Shown piece after piece: positions 32,641 through 41,183 of a stretch of 64,000 nt of DNA. The notes beneath the pieces were generated by a model, which was not told the origin of the DNA, made no database searches, and saw only the letters and a list, made by a program, of their open reading frames with translations. A program made the position numbers and the translations under genes. The DNA is from Microbulbifer sp. MI-G (GTDB taxonomy: Bacteria; Pseudomonadota; Gammaproteobacteria; Pseudomonadales; Cellvibrionaceae), in NCBI RefSeq assembly GCF_030440425.1, contig NZ_CP098023.1, positions 3,930,001-3,994,000 of the forward strand, read 5' to 3'. Within the stretch, counting starts at the first letter, position 1. The number at the start of each line of letters is the position of its first letter.

Positions 32641-33276
32641 GTGACGGTTGCTATCGAAGAACCCATAACCATCGGCAATATTGAAGACTTTCTGGCCCAT
32701 TGCCACCGGCGTCGCTACCCGGCCAAGAGCACAATTATCTATGCCGGCGACCGCTGTGAATCCCTGTATTTTATTATACGCGGCTCGGTAACCGTGCTAA
32801 TTGAGGACGACGAGGGCCGAGAGATGATCGTCGCCTACTTGAATGATGGGGACTTTTTCGGTGAGATGGGGCTCTTTGATCAGGATACCCGCAGTGCCTG
32901 GGTACGCACTAAAACCGAGTGCGAGGTGGCGGAAATCTCCTACACCAAATTCCAGGAGCTGACCCGCCAGCACCCCGAGTTCCTGTTTGCCCTGGCCACA
33001 CAAATGGCGGGTCGCCTGCGCAATACCACGCGCAAGGTCGGTGATCTGGCATTCCTGGATGTCACCGGACGCGTGGCGCGCACCCTGCTGGATTTGTGCA
33101 ATGAGCCCGATGCAATGACACACCCCGAGGGGATGCAGATTAAAATTACCCGCCAGGAAATCGGTCGTATCGTCGGCTGTTCACGGGAAATGGTGGGGCG
33201 GGTGCTGAAGACTTTGGAAGAACAGGGTCTGGTCTCCGTTAAAGGCAAAACCATGGTGGTCTACGGCACCCGCTGA
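32641..33276 (+). CDS. crp: cAMP receptor protein (CRP/Vfr-type transcription regulator)
   Basis: Global cAMP-dependent regulator. The GTG start at 32641 is preceded by GAGG eight bases upstream and gives 211 residues, like Vfr and CRP; the frame extends back to 32554 without similarity. The cAMP-binding core reads [20 protein letters not shown], with the conserved Glu and Arg-Ser pair. The DNA-binding helix is [20 protein letters not shown], with the recognition residues R, E and R of CRP. It is followed by a perfect hairpin shared with trpC. Confidence 0.96.
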   Translation: MTVAIEEPITIGNIEDFLAHCHRRRYPAKSTIIYAGDRCESLYFIIRGSVTVLIEDDEGREMIVAYLNDGDFFGEMGLFDQDTRSAWVRTKTECEVAEISYTKFQELTRQHPEFLFALATQMAGRLRNTTRKVGDLAFLDVTGRVARTLLDLCNEPDAMTHPEGMQIKITRQEIGRIVGCSREMVGRVLKTLEEQGLVSVKGKTMVVYGTR

Positions 33277-33293
33277 GCCCAAGCGATGACACA

Positions 33294-33333
33294 GAACAAA
33301 AACAGGCGATCCTATGATCGCCTGTTTTTGTTC
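33294..33333. terminator. Bidirectional terminator between crp and trpC
   Basis: A perfect 18-bp inverted repeat (33294-33311 and 33316-33333) with a 4-base CTAT loop lies between two convergent genes. The core is AGGCGATC/GATCGCCT, followed by TGTTTTTGTT on the plus strand and the same on the minus strand, so it can stop both transcripts. Confidence 0.9.
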
Positions 33334-33355
33334 AGCCGCATAAAAAGATTACAGC

Positions 33356-34150
33356 TCAGTTAAACATCTCCATCAATTTGCGTCCGGGTTCCCGCTCGCG
33401 CATAAACGCCTCACCCACCAGGAAAGTATCGACGCTGTGCCCACGCATGGCCGCGACATCATCGGTGGTATGAATGCCGCTTTCGGTCACTACAATGCGG
33501 TCAGAAGGCACCAGGTCGAGCAGTTTAAATGTATTTTCCAGGTGTACCTCGAAGGTGTGCAGATCGCGGTTGTTGATACCAATCAAGCGGTTCTGCAGAA
33601 CCAGCGCGCGCTCCAACTCACGGCGGTTATGCACTTCCACCAACACATCCAGACCGAGCTCCCGTGCCAAACCGTTGAGATCCTGCATTTGCTGATCCTC
33701 CAGACAGGCGGCAATCAGCAGGATACAGTCGGCCCCGATAGCCCGCGCTTCGTAAACCTGGTAGGGGTCCACGGTAAAGTCCTTGCGCAATACTGGCAGA
33801 CGCACCGCATTGCGCGCCTGTTGCAAATAGCTGTCGGCTCCCTGGAAGAAATCGACATCGGTCAGTACCGACAGACAAGCCGCACCACCCTTTTCATAGC
33901 TGGTGGCAATTTCCGCAGGCAAAAAATCCTCGCGGATCACCCCTTTGCTGGGAGAGGCTTTTTTGATTTCCGCAATCACTGCGGCTTCACCTTCGGCAAT
34001 CTTGCGTTCCAGTGCAGCCACAAAACCCCGCACAGGGGCCTGGTCTCTTGCGCGCAAGCGCATCTCTTCCAGGGTACACCGGGACTTGCGCTCTCGGATT
34101 TCCTGCCATTTGCGCGCAATAATGGCGTTGAGAATCGTGGGGGTGCTCAC
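33356..34150 (-). CDS. trpC: Indole-3-glycerol phosphate synthase
   Basis: Fourth step of tryptophan synthesis. The 264-residue (beta/alpha)8 enzyme carries [16 protein letters not shown], the catalytic lysine in [24 protein letters not shown] and VTESGIHT. The protein is monofunctional; no TrpF domain is fused. It overlaps trpD by four bases and is the last gene of the trpE-channel-trpG-trpD-trpC operon. Confidence 0.97.
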   Translation of the reverse strand: MSTPTILNAIIARKWQEIRERKSRCTLEEMRLRARDQAPVRGFVAALERKIAEGEAAVIAEIKKASPSKGVIREDFLPAEIATSYEKGGAACLSVLTDVDFFQGADSYLQQARNAVRLPVLRKDFTVDPYQVYEARAIGADCILLIAACLEDQQMQDLNGLARELGLDVLVEVHNRRELERALVLQNRLIGINNRDLHTFEVHLENTFKLLDLVPSDRIVVTESGIHTTDDVAAMRGHSVDTFLVGEAFMREREPGRKLMEMFN

Positions 34151-35196
34151 GATCGCACCTCCTCTGGACGGAAGGCACTACTGAAAGCGACCAGGTCATG
34201 GATTTTCTCAGCGGCGAGACCACTGTCGATCGCATCCTGAGCCATGGCGACACCCTGCCCAGCGGTGGTCGCTACACCACTCACATAAATGGCCAGGCCG
34301 GCATTCAGGGCAATAATATCCGCAGCTTTTTGCCCATTCACGGTCGAGCGCTTGCCGAGGGCATCGCGAATTAACACCAGGGAATCCTCGGGACCGGATA
34401 CACTGAGGCCACTCAGATCACGGCGCTGTAAGCCGAAGTCCTCCGGGCGCAGCAGAAATTCTGCAACAACCCCGCCTTTCAACTCCACGGCAAAAGTGTC
34501 CGCAGCGAGACTGGCTTCATCCAGGCCGTCATCACTGTGCAGTACCAGTACATGCTCGGAACCGAGGTGCTTAAGCACCTCGGCCAGTAAGCGGCAATAG
34601 CGCTTCTCATAGACTCCAATCACCTTGCGTTTGACACCCGCGGGGTTGGTCATGGGGCCGAGTAGATTGAAAATGGTGCGCAACCCCAGCGCCTTGCGTG
34701 CCGGCCCCACATGGCGTACCGCACTGTGAAAGCTGGGGGCAAACATAAAGCCAATACCGATAGTTTCCACACAGCGGGCCATTTGCTCCGGACTCAGCTC
34801 AAGAAAAACACCTGCGCGCTCGAGCAGGTCGGCGGAACCACTGCTGGAGGAAACCGAGCGATTGCCATGCTTGGCCACCCTGGCACCCGCCGCCGCCGCA
34901 ACAAAGCTACTGGCAGTGGAAACATTGAAAAGGTTGGCGCCATCGCCACCGGTGCCGACAATATCCACGGTGTTATCCAGATTCAGCTCCACCCTGGTGG
35001 CCAGCGCGCGCATGGTTTCCACGGCACCTACGATTTCATCGACGGTCTCACCGCGGATACGCATTGCGACCAGCAGCGCGCCAATCTGGGCTTCCTCCGC
35101 CTCACCACACATAATCTGGCCCATGGTCTCGCGCATTTCCACACGGGTGAGATGCTCCCCATCCACCAGTTTGGCGATGGCTTGTTGAATATTCAT
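34147..35196 (-). CDS. trpD: Anthranilate phosphoribosyltransferase
   Basis: Transfers the phosphoribosyl group from PRPP to anthranilate. The start at 35196 (GGGGAGCAGC upstream) gives [20 protein letters not shown] and 349 residues; the frame extends 21 codons further without similarity. The PRPP-binding [34 protein letters not shown] and [20 protein letters not shown] are clear. It lies 80 bases after trpG. Confidence 0.97.
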   Translation of the reverse strand: MNIQQAIAKLVDGEHLTRVEMRETMGQIMCGEAEEAQIGALLVAMRIRGETVDEIVGAVETMRALATRVELNLDNTVDIVGTGGDGANLFNVSTASSFVAAAAGARVAKHGNRSVSSSSGSADLLERAGVFLELSPEQMARCVETIGIGFMFAPSFHSAVRHVGPARKALGLRTIFNLLGPMTNPAGVKRKVIGVYEKRYCRLLAEVLKHLGSEHVLVLHSDDGLDEASLAADTFAVELKGGVVAEFLLRPEDFGLQRRDLSGLSVSGPEDSLVLIRDALGKRSTVNGQKAADIIALNAGLAIYVSGVATTAGQGVAMAQDAIDSGLAAEKIHDLVAFSSAFRPEEVRS

Positions 35197-35276
35197 GCTG
35201 CTCCCCTTGGCCCTGCTCTGTGGTTTATTGTGCAGGACAGGCAGCGGCCTGTCCTGCAATCGTTTGTCCCAGAAAA

Positions 35277-35855
35277 TCAGGACTCGAGAAAATTCCGCAC
35301 CATGTCGTGGCCGTGCACGGTGAGAATGGACTCGGGGTGAAACTGCACCCCCTCAACCGCCAGTTCACGGTGGCGCAACCCCATGATTTCATCGATCTCA
35401 CCGTCTTCGGTTTCAGTCCAGGCGGTAATCTCCAGGCATTCCGGCAGACTCTGCTTCTCCACCACCAGGGAATGGTAGCGGGTCGCCTCGAAAGGATTGG
35501 ACAGACCGTGAAATACCCCCAAGTTATTGTGCACGATAGGGGAGGTTTTACCATGCATTACCCGGCGCGCACGCACCACCCTGCCGCCAAAGATCTGACC
35601 GATACTCTGGTGGCCGAGGCAAATCCCCAGTATCGGAATCCTGCCGGAAAAGCGGCGAATCACATCAAGGGAAATACCCGCCTCATTGGGCGTGCAGGGC
35701 CCCGGGGAGATCACAATTTTCTCCGGGGACATTGCTTCAATCTCCTCAAGGGCAAACTCGTCATTGCGCTTGACCTCAACCTGCGCGCCCAGTTCCTGCA
35801 GATACTGCACCACATTCCAAGTAAAGGAATCGTAGTTGTCTATCATCAGAATCAT
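35277..35855 (-). CDS. trpG: Anthranilate synthase glutamine amidotransferase component
   Basis: Supplies ammonia from glutamine to TrpE. The 192-residue protein begins [20 protein letters not shown]. The class I amidotransferase nucleophile lies in [15 protein letters not shown], preceded by the [11 protein letters not shown] motif, and the histidine/glutamate pair in [10 protein letters not shown] completes the triad. Its ATG overlaps the TAA of the upstream channel gene (TAATG), so it depends on translation of that gene. It may also serve folate synthesis as PabA; this cannot be told from sequence. Confidence 0.96.
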   Translation of the reverse strand: MILMIDNYDSFTWNVVQYLQELGAQVEVKRNDEFALEEIEAMSPEKIVISPGPCTPNEAGISLDVIRRFSGRIPILGICLGHQSIGQIFGGRVVRARRVMHGKTSPIVHNNLGVFHGLSNPFEATRYHSLVVEKQSLPECLEITAWTETEDGEIDEIMGLRHRELAVEGVQFHPESILTVHGHDMVRNFLES

Positions 35856-36715
35856 TACTCGGCCCCCATTACCTTTGCTGAATAATCACTTGCCTCCATG
35901 CGCTTTTGCAGGCGCACCAGGGACATCTGGGTTGCGCGCAGCTCCCGCAGTATCTCTGCCTGGCTCGGCGGCAGGCGCAACTCGTCCATGCGGCGCAGCT
36001 TGGCCTCCTCCAGATTATTGAGCACAACCCCAATAAACAGATTAATCATTACAAAGGCGCCCATCACTACGAAGCTGACAAAATAGACCCAGGCCCAGGG
36101 CATCGCCTCCATAGCGATATACATAATGTCGGTCCAGTCCTCGAAGGTAACAATGCGAAACAGGCTCAGCAGGGCAATTGGCAGACTGCGCCAGTGTACG
36201 GGATCAATTTCATGGAAGAGAAAATAACCGGCCACGCCGTAGATATAAAAAATAATCCCCATCAATAGCGCAATATGCAGCATGCTCGGCAGGCTGCGCA
36301 GCAGGGTATCCACGAGAACGCGCAATTCCGGAAAAGCGGAAACCAGGCGCAAAACCCGCAGAACGCGCACCAGTCGTGCCAGGGTTGCCAGTGGCCCCGC
36401 CGCGGGAATCAGGCTCAAGACGATAATGGTGAAATCAAAACAATTCCAGCCGCTGGTAAAATAGCGCCACGGGCGCGATCCATAAGCGGCGATCTTGACC
36501 GCCGCCTCCAGAATAAACACCCCCAGCACCAGCTGGTTGATGCCACCGAGCAACAGGCCAAAACGCTCCACCATCCAACTGGAAGTCTCCAGCCCAACCG
36601 CAATCCCATTGAGTAAAATTACGCCAATAATCATCTGATTAAACAGCGGTGCTGCAACAATACGCTGGCAGCGTGCGGCAAAGGAGAACTTTTGGGGAAT
36701 ACTAACTTCGCTCAT
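35855..36715 (-). CDS. Single-domain voltage-gated cation channel (BacNav/Cav-like) inside the trp operon
   Basis: Six-helix voltage-gated channel subunit of the ion_trans family, expected to form a homotetramer. Of 286 residues, S4 carries R114, R117, R120 and R123 spaced by three. The pore loop reads [14 protein letters not shown] (filter T190-D196) and S6 has [16 protein letters not shown]-terminal helix (247-273) may form the usual coiled-coil bundle. The filter resembles bacterial sodium channels (TLESW) but has Asp at the positions corresponding to 178 and 181 of NavAb, as in the engineered calcium-selective CavAb, so calcium selectivity is possible. It overlaps trpE by 14 bases and trpG by one, so it is co-translated with tryptophan enzymes. 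Confidence 0.9.
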   Translation of the reverse strand: MSEVSIPQKFSFAARCQRIVAAPLFNQMIIGVILLNGIAVGLETSSWMVERFGLLLGGINQLVLGVFILEAAVKIAAYGSRPWRYFTSGWNCFDFTIIVLSLIPAAGPLATLARLVRVLRVLRLVSAFPELRVLVDTLLRSLPSMLHIALLMGIIFYIYGVAGYFLFHEIDPVHWRSLPIALLSLFRIVTFEDWTDIMYIAMEAMPWAWVYFVSFVVMGAFVMINLFIGVVLNNLEEAKLRRMDELRLPPSQAEILRELRATQMSLVRLQKRMEASDYSAKVMGAE

Positions 36716-38213
36716 CTTGCTCGGTCTTTACTGCATCACAACGACTGGCCAGGGCCATACCTGCAGCGCGGAACAGCGCACGGGCCTTATTCATGGTTTC
36801 ATCCCATTCAGATTGGGGGTCGGAGTCCGCCACCAGACCGGCGCCGGCCTGGATAAACAGCCGGCCATTTTTGATCACGGCAGTGCGGATCGCAATGGCG
36901 GTGTCCATATTGCCATTCCAGGCCACATAACCCACGGCGCCACCATAGATGCCGCGTTTTTCCGGCTCCAATTCATCAATGATTTCCATCGCGCGGATTT
37001 TTGGCGCCCCAGACAGGGTGCCAGCAGGCAGGGCAGCACGCAAGGCATCCATACCGCTCAGGCCAGCTCTGAGATGGCCGGTCACATTAGAGGTGATATG
37101 CATGACATGGGAATAGCGTTCCACCACCATCTGCTCAGTCACCCGCACACTGCCGGTTTCCGCCACACGCCCTACGTCGTTGCGCCCCAGATCGATCAGC
37201 ATCAGGTGTTCAGCCCGCTCCTTGGGGTCGGCCAGCAACTCCTTTTCCAGAGCCTGATCCTCTGACTCCGAATCACCGCGACGGCGGGTGCCCGCCAGGG
37301 GGCGCACCGTTATTTCCCCCTCCTCCAGACGTACCAGGATTTCGGGACTGGACCCCACCACCTGGTGGTCCCCCAGATCGAGAAAATACATATAGGGGGA
37401 AGGATTGAGACTGCGCAGGGCGCGGTAGAGATTCAATGGCGGCGCATCGAAAGGTACGGACAGCCGTTGCGACGGCACCACCTGCATGACATCACCGGCC
37501 AGGACATATTCCTTAACCCGCGCCACCGCGTTCTTGAAATTCCCTTCACCAAAGTGGGAGTGGAAGGCGCCCTCGTCGATCCCCATGCCGTCGAGGTCCA
37601 TAGACACCAGATTCGGCAGCGGCTGTGCAAGCCTGCTGACCAGCTGATCCAGACGCTGTTGCGCCCGCTCGAAAGCAGCCGACTGCTCCGGATCGGCATG
37701 GACGATAAAGATCACCGCACCGGCCAGGTTGTCGAACACCACCAGCTCATCACTGACCATCAGCAAAATATCGGGATTGTCCAGAGTATCCGGTGGCGTG
37801 CTGAGGGCCAGGCGCGGTTCAATAAAGCGCACGCAATCGTAGCCGAAATAGCCTACCAGCCCACCGTGGAAGCGCGGCAGGTTGGGCAATTCCGGCACCC
37901 GGTAACGTTTCTGAAAACGCTCCACAAACGTCAGCGGATCCGCCGAGGTTTCACTCTCCACCACTTCCCCATCCCGTTCCACGACCACCATATTGCCGCT
38001 TACCCGCAACAGGGTCCGCGCCGGCAACCCGATAATGGAATAGCGGCCCCATTTTTCGCCCCCCTGCACAGATTCGAACAGGTAACTGTAGCGCCCCACC
38101 GCGAGCTTCAGGTACGTGGATAACGGCGTTTCGATATCCGCCAGTACACGGCGCACCAGCGGTATCCGGTTATAGCCCGCAGACACGAGCCGGGCATATT
38201 CACTTGGGGTCAT
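36702..38213 (-). CDS. trpE: Anthranilate synthase component I
   Basis: Chorismate to anthranilate, first committed tryptophan step. The 503-residue protein holds the feedback-site motif [15 protein letters not shown] near the N-terminus. The chorismate-binding half carries [50 protein letters not shown] and the late [18 protein letters not shown]. Its last 14 bases overlap the channel start. A leader peptide with Trp codons lies 110 bases upstream. Confidence 0.97.
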   Translation of the reverse strand: MTPSEYARLVSAGYNRIPLVRRVLADIETPLSTYLKLAVGRYSYLFESVQGGEKWGRYSIIGLPARTLLRVSGNMVVVERDGEVVESETSADPLTFVERFQKRYRVPELPNLPRFHGGLVGYFGYDCVRFIEPRLALSTPPDTLDNPDILLMVSDELVVFDNLAGAVIFIVHADPEQSAAFERAQQRLDQLVSRLAQPLPNLVSMDLDGMGIDEGAFHSHFGEGNFKNAVARVKEYVLAGDVMQVVPSQRLSVPFDAPPLNLYRALRSLNPSPYMYFLDLGDHQVVGSSPEILVRLEEGEITVRPLAGTRRRGDSESEDQALEKELLADPKERAEHLMLIDLGRNDVGRVAETGSVRVTEQMVVERYSHVMHITSNVTGHLRAGLSGMDALRAALPAGTLSGAPKIRAMEIIDELEPEKRGIYGGAVGYVAWNGNMDTAIAIRTAVIKNGRLFIQAGAGLVADSDPQSEWDETMNKARALFRAAGMALASRCDAVKTEQDERS

Positions 38214-38323
38214 AGAGACTCCAGACTGTCTTTGTATTGCTTGGCTAGGCGCGCCCGATTAATGGCAGCGCTTAAGGGGAGGGCGGCCGAATTGGCAGTG
38301 ACTACCGATTGAGCCTCAATGGG

Positions 38324-38371
38324 TCAGTGGCGCCATCGCCAGTGGATAGTCAGGGGGGCAACACGATTCAC
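38324..38371 (-). CDS. trpL: Candidate trp leader peptide with two Trp codons
   Basis: A 15-codon ORF with a GTG start and an upstream GAGGGAATCTCC encodes MNRVAPLTIHWRWRH, with Trp at positions 11 and 13. It ends 110 bases before trpE. Two Trp codons in such a short ORF upstream of trpE are the hallmark of attenuation or ribosome-stalling control. The Trp codons fall in a small TGGCG/CGCCA hairpin. Too short for ordinary gene finding; supported by position and composition only. Confidence 0.72.
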   Translation of the reverse strand: MNRVAPLTIHWRWRH

Positions 38372-38398
38372 GGAGATTCCCTCTTTACAAGGTACACC

Positions 38399-38427
38399 AG
38401 TTTACAAAGCCCCCGAGCGGTGGGCAA
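38399..38427 (-). promoter_or_regulatory. Possible sigma-70 promoter for the trp operon
   Basis: On the minus strand TTGCCC (38427-38422), a 17-base spacer and TAAACT (38404-38399) form a plausible promoter. It would start transcription about 20 bases before trpL. The elements are only partial matches, and the -35 box falls inside the loop of the hairpin after rpe. Confidence 0.35.
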
Positions 38428-38443
38428 GAACCCGCTCGCGGGG
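38411..38443 (-). terminator. Hairpin after rpe
   Basis: Seven bases beyond the rpe stop, CCCCGAGCGG (38411-38420) pairs with CCGCTCG-C-GGGG (38432-38443), with one bulged C. On the minus strand it is followed by only a short CTTTG, so termination may be partial and trp genes could also be read from the amgK-murU-rpe transcript. Confidence 0.5.
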
Positions 38444-38449
38444 CATTGA

Positions 38450-39112
38450 TCAGCCCAGGCTACTGCGCAGAGCGCCAATGGCCTCAGCGTAGTCCGCTGT
38501 GCCAAAGATGGCGGACCCCGCCACAAAGGTGTCGGCGCCAGCGGCGGCGATGTCCGCAATGTTGTCCCGATTGACGCCCCCGTCAATTTCCAGTCGAATA
38601 TCAAAGCCGGAGGCATCGATCATCCTGCGTGCCTCACGGAGTTTGGCCAGCGTTGACGGTATAAACTTCTGGCCCCCAAAGCCCGGATTGACTGACATAA
38701 GCAGGATCATATCCAGCTTGTCCATGACATATTTGGCCGCATCCAGGCTGCTGGCCGGATTGAGTGCCAGGCCAGCTTTGCAGCCGAGGCTGCGGATCAA
38801 CTGCAGGGAGCGGTCCGGGTGACGGGAGGCCTCCGGATGGAAGGTGATATAGTTGGCGCCGGCATCGGCAAACATACGAATCATGTCATCGACCGGCTCC
38901 ACCATCAGGTGCACATCAATCGGAGCTTCGATGCCGTGTTCACGCAGAGCCTGGCACACCATGGGACCAATCGTGAGATTCGGCACATAGCGATTATCCA
39001 TAACGTCGAAGTGCACCCAATCAGCTCCGGCTGACAACACCGTTTCCACCTCTTCCCCCAGCCGCGCGAAGTCGGCGGAGAGGATGGATGGGGCAATCTT
39101 GTATTCTGGCAT
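38450..39112 (-). CDS. rpe: Ribulose-phosphate 3-epimerase
   Basis: Interconverts ribulose-5-phosphate and xylulose-5-phosphate in the pentose phosphate pathway. I place the start at the ATG at 39112 (AAGGG seven bases upstream), giving [20 protein letters not shown] and 220 residues; ATGs at 39118 and 39130 are alternatives. Metal and catalytic motifs are present: [43 protein letters not shown] and [12 protein letters not shown]. In many gammaproteobacteria gph follows rpe before trpE; here gph is absent. Confidence 0.96.
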   Translation of the reverse strand: MPEYKIAPSILSADFARLGEEVETVLSAGADWVHFDVMDNRYVPNLTIGPMVCQALREHGIEAPIDVHLMVEPVDDMIRMFADAGANYITFHPEASRHPDRSLQLIRSLGCKAGLALNPASSLDAAKYVMDKLDMILLMSVNPGFGGQKFIPSTLAKLREARRMIDASGFDIRLEIDGGVNRDNIADIAAAGADTFVAGSAIFGTADYAEAIGALRSSLG

Positions 39113-39130
39113 TTCCATACCCTTAGTCAC

Positions 39131-39838
39131 TCAGTATTCCGCGGCCAACCGGCGGTGCAGTTGCTCCAGGCGCTCCGGGGTACCCACATCACACCAATCC
39201 CCTGTGTACAACTCTGCCTGCAACCTGTCTTCATTCAAGGTAAACACCTCCCCCAGACCAAAGCAATCTCGCAATTTCGCATAGCCGGTGAGCATCTCCG
39301 GTCGCAACCAGCTGATGCCGGCAAAAGTGTAGCGGGGCCTGGAGCCACCCGACAACAGCCCCCGCTCAATACCGAAATCACCCTCCGGATTGTGCGGGGG
39401 GTTTGGCACCATCAGCAACCGTCCCGGACAGTGTTTCGGTAGCGGTCGGGCCACCCACTGGGACAGGTCAAAGTCACACCAGACATCGCCATTGACCACC
39501 AGAAAGGGGGCATCCCCCAAAAGGGGCATGGCCTTGAGGATACCGCCGGCGGTCCCCAGAGGTTGCTCTTCATGCTCCACCGAATAGCAAATATCCAGTC
39601 CCCAGCGCTCTCCTCCGCCCAGGTAATCCCGGATTTTTTGCCCGAGATAGCCGAGGTTGATCACCACACGCCGGACACCGATACCCCGCAGACGCTCCAG
39701 CGCGTGTTCTATCAGTGGCTTTCCGGCAACAGACAGCAGAGGTTTTGGTATTTGGTCCGTGAGCGGGCGCATGCGGCGTCCGAAGCCTGCGGCCAGCACC
39801 ATGGCGATGGCCGGGGGAGTCTCTCTGCGCTGGGTCAT
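39131..39838 (-). CDS. murU: N-acetylmuramate alpha-1-phosphate uridylyltransferase
   Basis: Nucleotidyltransferase that makes UDP-MurNAc from MurNAc-1-phosphate in the wall-recycling route that bypasses de novo synthesis (and hence fosfomycin). The 235-residue protein opens with AMVLAAGFGRRMRPLTDQIP, the classic NTP-transferase loop, and has the catalytic lysine in PKPLLSVAGKPLIEH and the metal aspartate in VVNGDVWCDFDL. It follows amgK and precedes rpe on the same strand. AnmK at 1930-3039 is the earlier recycling enzyme. Confidence 0.93.
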   Translation of the reverse strand: MTQRRETPPAIAMVLAAGFGRRMRPLTDQIPKPLLSVAGKPLIEHALERLRGIGVRRVVINLGYLGQKIRDYLGGGERWGLDICYSVEHEEQPLGTAGGILKAMPLLGDAPFLVVNGDVWCDFDLSQWVARPLPKHCPGRLLMVPNPPHNPEGDFGIERGLLSGGSRPRYTFAGISWLRPEMLTGYAKLRDCFGLGEVFTLNEDRLQAELYTGDWCDVGTPERLEQLHRRLAAEY

Positions 39839-39890
39839 CTCATTAATCTATACAATGTGCTTGCAACGTATTTTTTGTAGCCTGCCTATG

Positions 39891-40964
39891 CTAGCTTCCG
39901 GCCATACGGTAATCGCTGTACCAGGGTTGTCGCTCGATCAGTGGCAGCAGCTCACTGCCAAACCATTCGCCAAAGGGTTTCAATTCAGGATAGCGTTCGG
40001 AGATTTCCAACACATAGCGAATCACCAGCGGTAGATTCTGCAAATATCCCCGCTTCCCATCCCGTAGTAACAGGCGCGGAAACAGGCCGAGTACCTTAAT
40101 ATGGCGCTGCAGGCCCATCCAATCGAACCAGCGTATGAACCTTTCCTGAGCCACAGGTTCCAAAATCCCCGCCGATTCGGCAGTGGCGGCATAGGCCAGG
40201 GCCCAGCGCACGACCCGTTCGCGCGGCCAGCGTATATAACAATCGCGCAACAGGGAGGCAAGATCGTAAGTGACCGGTCCCCAGACAGCATCCTGAAAAT
40301 CCATAATACCGGGGCGCTGCCCCCCTCGGACCATCAGGTTACGACTGTGGTAGTCCCTGTGCACCAGGGTCTGAGGCTGCTCGGCAGCACTTTCCAATAA
40401 AAGCCGGAAGGTCATCTCCAGTAACTGTACCTCCGGTTCACTGAGGGAATAGCCAAGCATTTTTCCCGCCAGCCATTCCGGCATAATACGCATCTCCGCC
40501 AGTAACAGTTCCCGGCTGTAGGCTGGCAACAGCGCTTCTTCGCGGGGTATCTGCTGCAAACACAGCAGCTCGCTCAGAACTTCTGCGTAAAGGCCCTCAA
40601 CGCTGTCTTTATTGAGCGCGCAGAATAACTGGATATCCCCGAGATCTTCCAGCAGGAGAAAGCCCTTTGCGGTATCCGCCGCAATCACCATCGGGGTATG
40701 GATGCCATTGCGCCGCAGGTAATCCGCCAGAGCCACAAAGCGGGCGGGGTTCGTGCGCTGAGGTGGGGAGTCGACGGCCACCAGGCGAGGTTCAGTACCG
40801 GTGCGGAAGTAACGCCGGAAGCCCGCATCTCCGGCGAGATCAAGGAGCGCAACAGCCCTGTCCATTTCCAGGGCTCGACCCACCCAGCGAGCCAACTGCT
40901 CGCGCCGCAGGTCATCACGCACAACATACCCCTCTTCCATCCCACCGGCCAACCGCTTGTTCAT
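39891..40964 (-). CDS. amgK: N-acetylmuramate/N-acetylglucosamine kinase
   Basis: Anomeric sugar kinase that phosphorylates MurNAc at C1 in peptidoglycan recycling. Phosphotransferase-type catalytic motifs are seen: LVHRDYHSRNLMV with the catalytic aspartate, and IMDFQDAVWGPVTYDL with the metal-binding aspartate. The frame opens at 41084, but homology begins near 40964-40940 (VVRDDLRREQLARWVG), so I choose the ATG at 40964 (357 residues); 40940 is equally possible. It is divergent from lptD, with murU 52 bases downstream, as in Pseudomonas. Confidence 0.9.
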   Translation of the reverse strand: MNKRLAGGMEEGYVVRDDLRREQLARWVGRALEMDRAVALLDLAGDAGFRRYFRTGTEPRLVAVDSPPQRTNPARFVALADYLRRNGIHTPMVIAADTAKGFLLLEDLGDIQLFCALNKDSVEGLYAEVLSELLCLQQIPREEALLPAYSRELLLAEMRIMPEWLAGKMLGYSLSEPEVQLLEMTFRLLLESAAEQPQTLVHRDYHSRNLMVRGGQRPGIMDFQDAVWGPVTYDLASLLRDCYIRWPRERVVRWALAYAATAESAGILEPVAQERFIRWFDWMGLQRHIKVLGLFPRLLLRDGKRGYLQNLPLVIRYVLEISERYPELKPFGEWFGSELLPLIERQPWYSDYRMAGS

Positions 40965-41183
40965 ACCCCGGAAGTTTCCCATTTCCCAGGCTGCATTGTA
41001 ACCCTGTAGCCATTCACGTCCAGCGGCGGCGATACACCCTTCCCCTGTACCCGCCCTGTGGCTATCAACCACTTCTACATTCAAGTAGAATCACGCGAAG
41101 GTTGTTGCGCGCCCCGGCTGGATAGCTGTCGCACGCTTATCCCAATAAAAGACACACTCAAGATAGCCGGAACATATCGTTTG

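Noticed and set aside
41058-41183. Upstream extension of lptD
   Set aside because: Would place 42 non-hydrophobic residues before the signal peptide and overlap the 5' frame of amgK.
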